Made by a program: the position numbers and the translations under genes. From Silurus meridionalis (Eukaryota; Chordata; Actinopteri; Siluriformes; Siluridae), in NCBI RefSeq assembly GCF_014805685.1, contig NC_060885.1, positions 16,328,632 through 16,392,631 of the forward strand: a DNA stretch of 64,000 bases, read 5' to 3'. Every line of letters starts with the position of its first letter. Position 1 is the stretch's first letter. This document shows positions 49,226 to 60,915 of the stretch, piece by piece. The notes under the pieces were generated by a model, which did not search any database, had not been told where the DNA came from, and saw only the letters and a program-made list of their open reading frames with translations.

Positions 49226-49289
49226 AATTTGAGTTCAAATTCTGTCACTAATTGACTAATTTGAGTTCAAATTCTGTCACTAATTGACT
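49226..49289. repeat. Two exact 32-bp tandem copies
   Basis: The unit starts AATTTGAGTTCAAATTCTGT and ends CACTAATTGACT. It is repeated once, head to tail, with no difference. Confidence 0.95.
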
Positions 49290-49540
49290 CTAAGTCACAA
49301 AGTAAAATAGTGGACATACAGGCAATTACACTGTCAGTGTAATAATAGATAACCCTGAGCCTTGATCAGTTTTGCTGAGGTTCTCACCACTTGTTTGGTA
49401 ATTGTGAACAGCACTCTTATTGACTAATATTGTTTCTTCAGAAATATAACCACTTATACAAGCGATCTTTCTCTAAATAATGAATGTGGGTCTAAAATAA
49501 AAGTGGCTAAAAATAATGTTTCCAGTCACTCACAAACACA

Positions 49541-52150
49541 GTGCACTCTTAGTGCCGGTTCCAAGCCTGGATAAATGGGGAGGGTTTGTGTTAGGAAGGG
49601 CATCCAGCGTAAAATGTGCCAAATAAAATATGTGGATCACGAACCAGAATTCCATACTGGATTGGTTAAGGCCCGGGTTACCAAAGACCGCCACAGGTAT
49701 TGTTATCCACCAGGGTACCGGTGGAAATTGGGCTACTGTTGGCCGAAGGAGGAGAAGGAGAGGAGGAAGATGTCTACAGAGACAGCAGTGAAAGGAGAAG
49801 TGTAGGAGAGTGGAGGTTTGGGTGGGTACTTTACATGTTGGTACTATGACTGGTAAAGATAGAGAGTTAGCTGATATGATGGAGCTGAGAAATGTAGACA
49901 TGTTCAGGAGACCAAGGGAGTAAGGCCAGGAACATTGGAGGTTTAAACTGTTCTATCATGGTGTGGATGGAAAGAGAAATGGTGTAGGTGTGATTCTGAA
50001 GGAAGAGTACAGTAAGAGTGTTGTGGAGAGGAAGAACGTTTCTGATCGGATGATAGATGTGAAGCTGGAAGTTGAAGGGGTGATGATAAATGTCATAAGT
50101 GCTTATGCTCCACAAGTGTGTTGTGAGATGGAGGAGAAGAAAAAAAATCTGGAGTAAGTTAGGTGAAGTGGTAAAAATGAAAGATTAGCGATGGGCATGT
50201 TGGTGAAGGGAACAGAGGTGATGAGAAGGTGATGGGTAGGTATGTCTTTAAGGAGAGGAATGTGGAAGGGCAGATGGTGGTAGATTTTGCTGAAAGGATG
50301 GAAATAGGAGTAGTGAATACTTATTTTAATAAGAAGGAGGATCATAGGGTGACGTATAAGAGTGAAGGAAGGTGCACACACAGGTGGACTATGTTCTATG
50401 TTGGAGATGCAACCTGCAGGAGATTGGAGACTGTAAGGTGTTGGCAGGGGACAGTGTAGCTAGACAGCATCGGATGGTGGTCTGTAGGATGGCTTTGGAG
50501 GTGAAGAAGAAAAAAAGGAGAGTGAGGACTGAAAAAAGAATATGTTGGAGAAACTGAGGAGGAAGACTGTAGTGTGAGATTCAGGGAAGAGGTCAGACAG
50601 GGCCTCATGGTGGTGAAGAGGTGCTGAATGATTGGCAACTACTGCAGAAGTGATAAGTGATACAGCTAGAAAGGTACTTGGTGTGACATATGGAAAGCGA
50701 AAGGAAGACAAAGAGACATGGTGGTGGAATGAGGAAGTGCAGGAGAGCATAAGGAGAAAGAGTTTGGCAAAACAGTATTGGGATCGGCAGAGAAATGAGA
50801 AAAGTAGGCAGGAGTACAAGGAGATGCGGCAGCAGGTAAAAAGGGATGTGGCGAAAGCCAAGGAAAAGGCATATGAGGAGCTGTATAAAAAGTTGGACAC
50901 TAAGAAAGGAGAAAAGGATTTGTACTGATTGGCCAGGCAGAGAGACTCAGCTGGGAAGGATGTGCTGCAGGTTAGAGCAATAAGAAGGAGAAGGAGTTTG
51001 CTGGTACCAGTTTTTAAGAATAAGAGAGATGTGCAGACCTGCAGTAACTACAGGGGAAAAAAGTTGATCAGTAACACCATGAAGTTATGGGAAAAGCCAG
51101 GCTGAGAGAAGAGGTGACTATCTGTGAGCAAAAGTATGGTTGCATGCTAAAGAAAAGCATAAAAAATATTTTGCTTTGAGAATATTGATGGAAAAGCATA
51201 GGGAAGGTCAGAAGGAGTTGCAGTGTGCAAAGCGTACGAGGGAGAAGTTGTGGTATTGTATAAGGAAGTCAGGTGTGTAAGAGAAGTATGTATGAGGACA
51301 GTGTGACAGCGGTGAAGTGTGCAGTAGGAACAACAAACTGGTTCAAGGTGGAGGTGGGACTGCATCAAGGATCGGTTCTAAGCCCTTATCTGTTTGCAGT
51401 GGTGATGGACAGGTTGACGGATGAGGTCAGACAGGAGTCTCCATGGACTATGATGTTTCTGGATGATATTGTAAGGTATGCGCTGGAGAAAAGGGAAATG
51501 AAAATCAGTAGGAATAAAAGAAAGTACGTGTGTATGAATGAGAGGGAAGGCAGTGGTGTGGTGCAGTTGCAGGGAGAAGAGGTGGAGAAGGTGGAGGAGT
51601 TTAGGTACCTGGGATCAACAGTGCAAAGTAATGGAGAGTGTGTTAGAGAAGTGGAGAAAAGAGTGCAGGCAGGGTGGAGTGGGTGGAGAAGAGTGGCAGG
51701 AGTGATTTGTGATAGAAGGGTATCTGCGAGAGTGAAAGGGAAAGTTTATAGGGCTGTGGTGAGACCTGCGATGTTGTATGGTTTAGAGACAGTGGCATTA
51801 AATAAGATTTTCATTAGGAGTGACAAGGATGGACAGGATTAGAAACAAGTTTATTAGAGGGACAGCGCATGTGGGACATTTTGGAGACAAGGTGAGGGAG
51901 GCGAGATTGAGATGGTTTGGACATGTGCAGAGGAGGGACATGGGGTATATCGGTAGAAGAATGGTGAAGATGGAGCCACCAGGAAGTAGGAAAAGAGGAT
52001 GGCCAAGGAGGAGGTTTATGGATGTGGTGAGGGAAGACATGCAGGTAGTTGGTTTGAAAGAGGCAGATGTAGAGGACAGGGGTGTATGGAGACAGATTAT
52101 CCGCTGTGGCAACCCCTAATAGGAGAAGCGAAATAACAAGAAGAAGAAGA
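49541..52150 (+). pseudogene. Decayed non-LTR retrotransposon (RTE-like), endonuclease plus reverse transcriptase
   Basis: Plus-strand frames, broken by many shifts and stops, follow the order of a LINE protein. An APE-type endonuclease part comes first (NGVGVILKEEYSKSV and VMINVISAYAPQ, about 49975-50115), then a linker with DKETWWWNEEVQ, then reverse transcriptase pieces with VGLHQGSVLSPYLFAVVMD and FLDDIV (about 51355-51470) and SARVKGKVYRAVVRPAMLYG, and finally the tail ARLRWFGHVQRRDMGYI...WRQIIRCGNP to 52119. The catalytic FADD-type motif is altered to FLDD, and much of the palm domain between about 51000 and 51270 is missing. The start phrase GGGAGGGTTTGTGTTAGGAA and the (GAA)n end are typical of this fish family. 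It is inactive; the clade name is a judgement. Confidence 0.85.
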
Positions 52151-55100
52151 CTTGGCTGAGGGAATGTAGTGTGGGCTTGGTGTGGGCATTCTGTACAAAT
52201 AAAGAATAGAACCAAACATAATCAATACCTGAATGATAGCCTAGCAAATTAAGCATTTCTTAAATATGTAAGACTTGATTTGCCATAGCTATTTACCAGC
52301 CATTTTTTCTTGAACATGTTCACATCTCAAATGCTTAAATGCCATAAGTTCCTGTTTGAGTGCCACAATGTGCTTTATTAATGCACTGACATGTACCTGC
52401 ACATCATTCAGGCAACTCTGCTGAGCCAGATCATCCATTTAGATTTACACACACAGATTAAGCATTGCAGGTATAAATGAGCTCTAAGTATCTGTGGAGT
52501 GGTGCTTGCCTGTGCAAAATTAAATACTGATTATGCAGCTGCATCACTAATAAATAATAACCCATAGCGCAATTCTCATTCATTCTTCTGCTATTGATAA
52601 GGAAACGTGCAACTCTATCAGAAACCTTGCTGTTTGTGGGCAAGAAATTGCAAAATATAATTGCAATAAATTTTTCATCTGATTAATAACAATTTAACAC
52701 TTTATTATTTGATCATTAATACAAATTATTTCCTATACACTGTCTGACAGGTCTGCCATGTATTTGTTTATAGCTCCCACTTGCTGAAAAATATTTCCAC
52801 CATTCATTTAAGTTAGATGTCATTAAGCACAAGTACTGAACGCCATTCCCATTTTGTCTTATGTCAAAGATCATCTAGCTTTTGATCTGTTATGGCTAAA
52901 AACTAATTGAAAACTAATACAAAATTATTTCATTGGAGTTCCCATAAGATGTTCAGGAGTTTTCATGCTGGTTACGGATTTTTACTTTAACTTTCAATTC
53001 ACATGCAATCTTTTGCTAGATCTTGATGCATAGTTAGTTCAAGGCCCTGAGCCGCTGTTTTCACCCACTCATTGAGACGACCCTGTGCTCTCCCCACTCC
53101 ATTTTCAAGTATTTTTCTTGCATGCTTTACAGTCTCAGCTCAAGAAACCAAGCCCACGCTGCTGGAATCTCAACAGTCAATCCACAGTTTAAGTAAAAGG
53201 ATTCATATTAGAATAAGTTAACTCCGACTCTTTTTCCACTGGGTTTGAACCTTTCCTAAACTAAAACATAGAGGTGAAATAAAATGTATATTACACATAC
53301 CTCGCATATCCCACATAGAACAAAAATCCCACATCCCACAAGATTTGTTTAAAAGATACAATAGTTACAATAAATCCTATGCATGTCCCCTTTACACTGA
53401 ACATAAGATAACAGATTTAACACCATGCATCTATTTTTATTTAAAACCAATTGGAGACTACTGTTAAGTACTGAAGTCACATTTATTACAGTTTACAGTG
53501 GTGATTTATTGGATGATCTTCAGTCATTCACTAGCTACAGGAGTGCATTTGTTTAATACTTGTTTATCTTCAGATTAATAATTTGTTGTTAAGACCATTT
53601 TTCACCCAGGAGTTTAAAATATACACTACTGAATTCACAATAGCATTCTGATATTATGTAATCAATATGTTGTAATACGATGCTTTATAGAAACATTGTC
53701 ACACTATTGTGTTGATAATTTCAGCTAAGCATCTTTTACAATTATAATTTTACATGAACAGCTTATGCTGTGTGTCACAGATACAAGCACTGTCTGAGTA
53801 AATACATTTTAAAACTAGTAGTTTCATATGATGGGTCTGTTGGCAGCTTTTTTCATAACACCAGTGATGAGAATAGTGAAATTATCACCATGACCTAAAA
53901 TGTATGTGCTTGTGTCCAGTCATATCCCTCTGTGCCCTCTGTAGAGCTGAACTCTTGCCAAATAATCTCTTAATCATCCTCTTTGGATTTTCCCTCCATC
54001 AGCAGATGGGGTTTAAGTGGAAAAAAATCATTGTGTTTACATTGTGCCTTTCCATTTAGGTTTATAAATAGATTGGGAAATTGGGCGTGCAGTGAATGAT
54101 TTACGTGCAGTTGTGGCTGTTTTTCCTTGTCAAATTAAACCAAGAATACAACCTGTTTAGATTCACCATTTGTAAAAAAAGTGCTATAAGATCCAGAAAT
54201 TTGTGAATTCCTTTTGTCTCATATTCTTGGGCAGATTTAAGGTAAAGCAAAATCTGATCAAAAGTAAAGGTTGTGATCCTTAAACTTGGGATCAAATATG
54301 TGAATGTGTCTGGGGTTATTACACAGTTAGTGTTGGAGTTAAACCTTAAATTTATCAGGACATGTTGCTTTTCTTTGATATTGAAAATGTGCATCTCAAC
54401 TGTTTATTTATTCTTGTGCATATCATTATATTAACACCTTTGTAAACATGTTGCTTTTTTAACTGCTCCAGCATGCCACTAACACATAGCCAATTCTTTG
54501 AGCCCTCCTGAATACCTTTTCTCCCCAGCCTGGGCCCAATCACAGCTATGCTCTTTCACAATGAGCAGCTGCTTCCACCCATCTTGCTTTGAGCCTATCA
54601 CGACTTCTTAGCTGAAGCTCAACGGCAGATTGAAGCCTCATCCCAACTGCGCAAAGCTTTAAATCCGAGCTAAAATCCTGCTCTCATTGGCATTGTGACT
54701 TTGCTGTGTAGAACCTGTAGACAATGTGCTGCCTCATGGCTTGGTTCAGAATCCCTCTAGTATGAGTGTATGACTGAAGAGTGTGAATCATTAAGGATAG
54801 AGGTGTGTGCGGGACCATTTTTTTACTGCTTACCCTCAGGAATTCTGACTAATCCCGTCTTATCTCTTAGACACTTTTGGCCTTTCAAGCCATCTAATGC
54901 AGATTTATTTTTGCTTGTACCTGGCCACCGTATTTTCTAACAAAATTAGTTGGTTCTGTTTTGAAAACTGCAAACAAATTTGTAATTTACCCCACAGCAA
55001 CCATTATAAGAATAAAATAATTATAAATGCTGAATGATTGCAGTATATGTTACACAGCACAAGCACTTAGAACGCTCCTATGTTACACAAAGATTACCTT

Positions 55101-55267
55101 TTTTGACTTGCATGATTCATATCTGGTAAAAACACTTCCTCTCGCAAGTTTCTGATATAAGTCCTGGGGATCCCATGCGATCCCAGTCCCGATGCACACC
55201 TCTAACTGAGGCTACATACAATCAGAATGTATCCTCCATCTTAACACTTATGATCTTTCCAAATCAG

Positions 55268-55402
55268 GAGAGAGAGCAGGCCTCCCCTGAAGACAGCGGT
55301 GTGTCCAAAAGCTCCCTATACTCCCGGACAGGGTACAGTGAAGCTGAAAGCCCTTATCTTCCCCAAGATATGGATCATTCTCTAGGCATAGCGAGAGAAG
55401 AG
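55268..55402 (+). CDS. tacc2: tacc2 coding exon, start of the C-terminal module
   Basis: A 135-nt exon, phase 0 to 0, from CAAATCAG (AG at 55266-55267) to GAAGAG|GTATAT (55403). It encodes SPEDSGVSKSSLYSRTGYSE, then DMDHSLGIAREE. Human TACC2 has DVSISKTALYSRIG...DLDSALQIARAE. It leads directly into the TACC coiled coil. Confidence 0.93.
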
Positions 55403-55649
55403 GTATATACTATTGTTTAAATGTGAATGTAAAACGATAAATAAAAATTACTACTAAATAAGTTCCGACTTATCTGAGGTAATGGACTACATGCATCCAT
55501 TCTGTACTCCAGAACTATCCAGTCTGTTGATTATGCAGTTTTCTAATACAAGATGTAGGATTACTCAGCCTTGTACATTACTGTATGAGCTGATACTGCA
55601 CACCTCTTCCCTTTCTGTATGGAAAATGTACTGTTGTTTGCATCATCAG
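55403..55649 (+). other. tacc2 intron
   Basis: A 247-base intron. Nothing else was seen. Confidence 0.7.
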
Positions 55650-55726
55650 ATTGTTGCCAAAGAAAAAGAAGTGCTGGATTGGAAGAGGAAGTATGAGGAA
55701 AGTCGACAAGAGCTGGAAGAAATGAA
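55650..55726 (+). CDS. tacc2: tacc2 TACC-domain exon 1
   Basis: A 77-nt exon from CATCATCAG (AG at 55648-55649) to ATGAA|GTAAGA (55727), phase 0 in and phase 2 out. It encodes IVAKEKEVLDWKRKYEESRQ, then ELEEMK, the first heptads of the coiled coil (human IITKEREVSEWKDKYEESRREVMEMR). Confidence 0.96.
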
Positions 55727-58125
55727 GTAAGAGAGCACTACATTACACACAGACTGTTCTTTAGTCTTCACAACATTTTATGATATACATTCAGGTAAAA
55801 AATTGCATAAAAGTCTGTACTCTTAAATAGAAAACGTTATTATTTTTGTTATTTAACAGCTTTGAGCTCGCTAGCTACCTAACTACATCACTGAGTTTAT
55901 ATAGTTTTAGCATTTAGCATGGCTAATGTTGATTAACTAAATTATAGCAGCTAAACAATTTAAAAGTCTAATAATGAAGTAAAGTCTTATATTATTTAAT
56001 TAAAGTCAAGTGCTAGCAAATTAGGTAGCATAAGCTTAATTGTATTGTGTAAACAATTTGGGAAGGTTGGCTAGTATTCTAGTTGACACTAGGCTATTAG
56101 CTGATACGTTGGGTAATTTCGCATTAAGAGGTTCCATGTTCTTTACGATCTATTAGCCCTTACTCTCATTATTATAATTGTCATTATTACAAGAAAAAAA
56201 AGGGGGAGATACACTACAGGCTGGGAAGGTTTCTCATAATGGTGCACCTCCTACAAAGTGACTACACTGTAGACTGCATAGTGTAGCCAACTGCTGCAGT
56301 TTATGACCAGCACATCAGCCTCAGAGCATCTGTCAATTTGATTTTCTCTCTCCAACCTTTTTTCAAAGATTAGGCCCATATACAAAGCCAATTAAATAGG
56401 TCTAAATAGGTGTCACGGACATGTGGGGAAAGACATACACTCACCTGCCCCTTTAATAGAAACAAATGTACGCCTGCTTATTCATGCTATTATCCAATCA
56501 GTCAATCATGTGGTGGATCCAGAATTTATAAAATCAAGCAGCTACAAGTGAGAGCTTCAGTTCATGTTCAGATCAAACATCAAAAAGGGGGAACTGTGTT
56601 TTTAGGTTTATTGACCATGGCTTGGTTGTAATGCCAGATGGGCTATTCTGAATATTTCAGAACATTTGATCTACAGGCATTTCATTCACAACAGTGAATA
56701 CAGTTTACACAGAATAGTGTAGAATAAATTCTCTTGTGGCCTAAGGTTCTGTTGTACATTTGATGAAAGAGCAGGTAAATGGTCAAAATGGTTTCAACTG
56801 ACAGAAAGTCTACACCATTTTAATATCTACTACACTGATTCATTTGATTAATTGTGTACAATTGTCTGCTGTTTCCTACATTATCAGTTGTACACAATTA
56901 ATCAAATGAATGTACAAAAGCATTCGCAATTTGATCAAAGCAACAACAAGAATTGCTTTTATGATGTGCGCAAGTGACTTAATAATGTGGAGGTTGATTA
57001 AGCTGATTTAAGAATTTCATTTCTGATCTGAGAAATGCAAAATAATCAGTGTAGTAGATATTAAAATTGTGTAGACTTTCTGTCAGTTGAAACCATTTTG
57101 ACCATTTTCCTGCTCTTTCATCAAATGTACAACAGAACCGTAGGCCACTTGAGAATTTATTCTACACTATTCTGTGTAATCTGTAGGCACTGTTGTGTAT
57201 GAAATCCCTGTAGATCAAATTCACAGATGCCGTACAGAAGAAATTAAATTTTTTTCATTCATTGTAATCCAAGCTGTAGTTTATATCAAGAAATACTGAA
57301 GCTATGCACCGTCATACTGACAGCATGCCTAAACATCTTCCTAAAAACAATCTTGTTTGTGAACAATGAAAAGGACTTTTCATTCTGATGGGAATGATAT
57401 GTTCATTGACACAAATACTAACTTTTGAGAGATGAACTGAGGATTTATGGGGAAAGTACATTTTGCAAGAAATCCAATGTGTTGTGCTGTTTGTACAAAT
57501 AGTTTTGAGAATGCATTTACTGGTTTGCAAATATTAAAGATGATTCGAGAAGTGCTCCAAAGCAGCTGGGAAACCGTAAATGAGACAGGACTAATGGCAT
57601 GTATACTAAACATTAACACATTGAATTGTAAAATTAATTTCTTTTTTGGAAAATGTATTTTTTTAGGAATATGGTACCTATTAATCTTTTTTTGTAACTT
57701 CTGGCTCAGTCATGTGCTGGAGGCTGAGGGGAAGGTGGGATAAAGACGGCAGCTTTCTTTATTAAACTGACTGGGCTTAGCATAAGGAAGCCTTAGCAAT
57801 CTAAGCAAAACCATCGCTAACCCTTTTCCTTACTGTGCTGGCAACATGCATGTCCTAAAATAAGCCACCCTATAGGCCTTTACCAAAAAACAGAAGCCTT
57901 CCAAGCACTGCATTTATACTGGTAACTTCAGGAAAAAGTGTCACAGCCAGCTGTCACTAGAAAGCATAGATGAAAATGTGAGAAACAGATTTACTGAATT
58001 AACCACAGCAAAAGCATGGAAGAAACATTCTGTTCTTGTTTGGTAAATATGTACTGTGAATTGCATACCTGTTTTAGTTCTTGAATATAAATACAAATAA
58101 AAGATATTTTCTCCTTGGTCTGCAG
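55727..58125 (+). other. tacc2 intron with a folded-back Tc1 fossil
   Basis: A 2.4-kb intron containing the Tc1 relic with inverted duplication (56436-57220). The rest is AT-rich with no gene. Confidence 0.7.
56436..57220. mobile_element. Tc1-like fossil rearranged into a long inverted repeat
   Basis: The left end (ACACTCACCTGCCCCTTTAA) and phrases such as CAGTCAATCATGTGGTGGAT and TGCCAGATGGGCTATTCTGA match the 5' part of a common fish Tc1-type element and its transposase start, now full of stops. From 56664 (ATTTGATCTACAGG) to about 56840 the sequence is repeated in reverse at about 57045-57220 (CCCTGTAGATCAAAT), giving arms of about 175 bases. A second, inner inverted pair lies at about 56837-56862 and 56886-56914 (TTGATTAATTGTGTACAA / TTGTACACAATTAATCAA). 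Confidence 0.8.
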
Positions 58126-58169
58126 GAGAATAGTTACAGAGTATGAGAAGACCATTGCACAAATGATTG
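58126..58169 (+). CDS. tacc2: tacc2 TACC-domain exon 2
   Basis: A 44-nt exon from GTCTGCAG (AG at 58124-58125) to ATTG|GTGAGT (58170), phase 2 in and phase 1 out. It encodes RIVTEYEKTIAQMI (human KIVAEYEKTIAQMI). It splices to the exon at 59616 as IAQMI-EDEQREK, or through the candidate 9-nt microexon. Confidence 0.96.
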
Positions 58170-58842
58170 GTGAGTATGCAGTGTCTGCAATACACCTTTT
58201 GGTTCATTATGTCTATATGCTGTAGCAACTCTACTGCCATTGTCTTTTACAGATATTGTTTACAAGACCAAATATCACACACTGTTTCTGAGTTTTGAAA
58301 CATATCTACAGAATCACATACTGTAACACTTACATTTTATTCAACTTAGGGGGTTGTGAGACATTTCCAAGCACAGGCTTTCTTACCCTTCACGTCTCAA
58401 CTTTTGCTCTTGTCATGTTGTCTTGCACAACATTAACATGTACTGCTATTTTCACCCTATTTTCTATCTTTCCTCTATATTGTTTTTCACACATATTGTT
58501 TCAGAACTGTGTCAGCTCAAGCCTGTGACATTCTATTTCTCACTTAGTTTCGCTTCACTTTTCTTCCCCTTTTCCACACCAAGTCTCATACTTACATATT
58601 CTTTTTCCTTACTTTCTTCATTACTTTTCTCTTACAGATTTTTAGTGATGTAAATCTTTTCTTTCAAGTTATTCTATCTTGATGGACCCAATGGAAGGAG
58701 AAGGATTATTAAATTTTTTTATATCTGTAACAGACTTTTTTCCCACCTTCTTTGTATCACTCCCAGCTGGCTTGATTTAACACAATCCCTTCTTTCTGTT
58801 TGCCTCCCTTCTTTGCCCATAAATACCTGATAAATCAATCAG

Positions 58843-58851
58843 GCATGCCTG
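58843..58851 (+). CDS. tacc2: Candidate 9-nt tacc2 microexon (inserts Gly-Met-Pro)
   Basis: GCATGCCTG is bounded by ATCAATCAG (AG at 58841-58842) and a perfect donor GTAAGT (58852). Upstream lie a pyrimidine-rich stretch and TGC triplets (TTTGCCTCCCTTCTTTGCCC), the context of SRRM4-dependent neural microexons. Inserted between the phase-1 exons at 58169 and 59616 it reads IAQMI-GMP-EDEQREK with no frame change. The match of splice signals and phase is strong, but a nine-base exon can arise by chance, so transcripts are decisive. Confidence 0.65.
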
Positions 58852-59550
58852 GTAAGTAACAAAAGGATTCTACTTTTTGTCTGTTTGTTTAGCGTCCAAA
58901 AACATCTGGTAGATGGGGCAAGGTGGAGTATATCCATTCTTGTTTCCTTGCGTGTTTATTACTTTTTCCATTTCTGGGTGTTTAGCTGTTTTTGCGATTT
59001 CAAATCCAAGGTGCTACTACTCACATTTACAGCCCAGACAATGTTATAGAAACATAAAACATAAGTACCATAACTGCCATGCACAATTTTGTATGTGTCA
59101 TATTCTGTCTCTCACAAAATGGTCCATAAGTCTTATCATAGCATCGGAGGTGTTTCTGTAAAGTCTCTTGTGTAAAGGGATGTCATACGATCTTCTGTGG
59201 TGGTCTCATCTGTCACCCTGTGTCTCTTTGGTTGCCCATCATTTACTGTGTGTCTCGTCTGCATGCTTCACAGGGGAAATGCGGTTCAACAGAATGCCAT
59301 CAAATATTAGTGCTCATCATTAATGATGCAATGCATATCATATTTTCCAATTCTGAGTCCATTTATAGTGTCTCTATTGCTGGCCTTCCGTTTATCTACT
59401 CCATGGGGATTTGACTGTGTGGAATTGAGTGTGACTGTCTGTGGGATGCCTAATAATTAATGACATTTAGCAGTACTTTTTCACATCATTGTCAGTATTA
59501 TGACAGTAGGGCAGGGTTATTAGGCAGAGGTCTCATCACTATGTGTATCT

Positions 59551-59556
<6 letters not shown>

Positions 59557-59598
<42 letters not shown>
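59557..59598. repeat. (TG)n microsatellite next to a splice acceptor
   Basis: About 21 TG units end about 17 bases before the acceptor at 59615. UG-rich tracts bind CELF proteins and TDP-43 (established), so this run could influence use of the next exon. Confidence 0.97.
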
Positions 59599-59599
<1 letters not shown>

Positions 59600-59615
59600 C
59601 GTGTGTATATCTTAG

Positions 59616-59776
59616 AGGATGAGCAGAGGGAGAAATCTTTGTCCCATCACACCATCCAGCAGCTTATTCTAGAAAAGGACCAGGCGCTGGCTGATCTCAA
59701 CTCGGTGGAGAAGTCTCTTGCTGATCTGTTCCGCCGTTATGAGAAAATGAAAGATGTTCTTGAAGGTTTTCGTAAG
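59616..59776 (+). CDS. tacc2: tacc2 TACC-domain exon 3
   Basis: A 161-nt exon from TATCTTAG (AG at 59614-59615) to CGTAAG|GTGAAT (59777), phase 1 in and phase 0 out. It encodes EDEQREKSLSHHTIQQLILE, then KDQALADLNSVEKSLADLFR and RYEKMKDVLEGFRK. This is the most conserved core of the TACC coiled coil and is nearly identical to human TACC2. Confidence 0.98.
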
Positions 59777-60322
59777 GTGAATACAAAAGTCTAGTGATAA
59801 ACACTTACTTACACATTCACAGCACACAAAGTGAGCTCTGTGAAGATATGGTTTACATAGGTTGAAGTGGAAGATCTAGATTATTATAACAGCAAATGAA
59901 GACTAAATGTGGAAGGGGATGTTCAAAAAAGCACATACAAATGTCCCCAAAATTTTGTACATATAATGTATCTGTCCATATCAACAAAAAATTTAATTAA
60001 CAACCAAAGGCTTACTAATTAGGCAAGAAATTATCATATGGAAAATGAATATTTCTTGTGTTCATCAGCATTTTATTTATTTCACTGCAATATTGATGTA
60101 AGGGTACCAGGGAAATCTGATCATATATAATTACATAAAGGCTCCGCATTGGGCCGCCAATGCAACTCAAAGCTAATTTGATTGGATATCATATAACCTC
60201 ACTTCTGCATAATCTGTTAGCTCTTTTCAAATCCATTTGTTTTTTCAGTTATGCATTAGGTAAGCACGTGCATTAGACATAGAGATAGCAACAATAAATT
60301 TCACAAAGCATTTTTGTTTTAG
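59777..60322 (+). other. tacc2 intron
   Basis: A 546-base AT-rich intron with no other feature. Confidence 0.7.
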
Positions 60323-60429
60323 AATGAGGATGTGCTGAAGAAATGTGCACAGGAGTATCTGTCTCGAGTGCGCAAGGAGGAGCAGCGCTATCAGGCCCTG
60401 AAAATCCACGCTGAGGAGAAACTGGATAA
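60323..60429 (+). CDS. tacc2: tacc2 TACC-domain exon 4
   Basis: A 107-nt exon from TTGTTTTAG (AG at 60321-60322) to GATAA|GTAAGT (60430), phase 0 in and phase 2 out. It encodes [20 protein letters not shown], then [16 protein letters not shown], a continuous heptad-repeat coiled coil (human [20 protein letters not shown]). Confidence 0.98.
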
Positions 60430-60617
60430 GTAAGTGCACTGCAGTGAGACATTCTAAATACTTTATTGCAGAATTATTTTGATTTGTCTTGTCTACTGCA
60501 GCCTGAGGCATGCACCTAATGGCTGTTAGTGGATAAATGAGTTGTGTGGAAATAAAGCCTAAATGTAACGTGCAGTGGCAGTGCCTGACTATGAAGCGCT
60601 TTTGTGGCTTCCTGCAG

Positions 60618-60738
60618 GGCGAATGCAGAAATCGCGCAAGTGCGTGTGAAAGCTAAGCAGGAACAGGCAGCATATCAAGCCAGTCTAAGGAAAGAACAGA
60701 TGAAGGTGGATTCACTAGAGCGCACATTGGATCAGAAG
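60618..60738 (+). CDS. tacc2: tacc2 TACC-domain exon 5
   Basis: A 121-nt exon from TTCCTGCAG (AG at 60616-60617) to CAGAAG|GTTTGT (60739), phase 2 in and phase 0 out. It encodes [20 protein letters not shown], then [20 protein letters not shown]. It matches human TACC2 ([20 protein letters not shown]) and is coiled coil throughout. Confidence 0.98.
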
Positions 60739-60849
60739 GTTTGTCTACACTGCCAATAACTGATACGAAAAATACATTGTGATATAGTCGCATATGCTAA
60801 AATATAAAGTAATTATTTGACACAATATATCTGCTTTTTTTCCCCACAG

Positions 60850-60915
60850 AACAAAGAGATTGAAGAATTGACCAAGATCTGTGATGAGCTGATTGCTAAA
60901 ATGGGAAAGAGCTAG
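60850..60915 (+). CDS. tacc2: tacc2 last coding exon with stop
   Basis: This exon begins after TTCCCCACAG (AG at 60848-60849) and encodes NKEIEELTKICDELIAKMGK, then S and TAG (60913-60915). The ending ELIAKMGKS is the TACC2 C-terminus as I recall it, whereas TACC1 ends AKLGKTD. The coding frame ends in phase with all preceding exons. Confidence 0.98.
   Translation, partial: NKEIEELTKICDELIAKMGKS

Larger units (their letters stand above)
48737..55267 (+). other. tacc2 intron with a long LINE relic
   Basis: A 6.5-kb intron. A perfect 32-base tandem duplication lies at 49226-49289 and a decayed LINE at about 49541-52150. From 52150 to 55267 the sequence is AT-rich and I see no gene or clear repeat. 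Confidence 0.65.
58170..59615 (+). other. tacc2 intron with a candidate microexon
   Basis: A 1.45-kb intron containing the 9-nt microexon candidate (58843-58851) and a (TG)n run (59557-59598) that takes the place of a normal pyrimidine tract before the acceptor. Confidence 0.7.
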
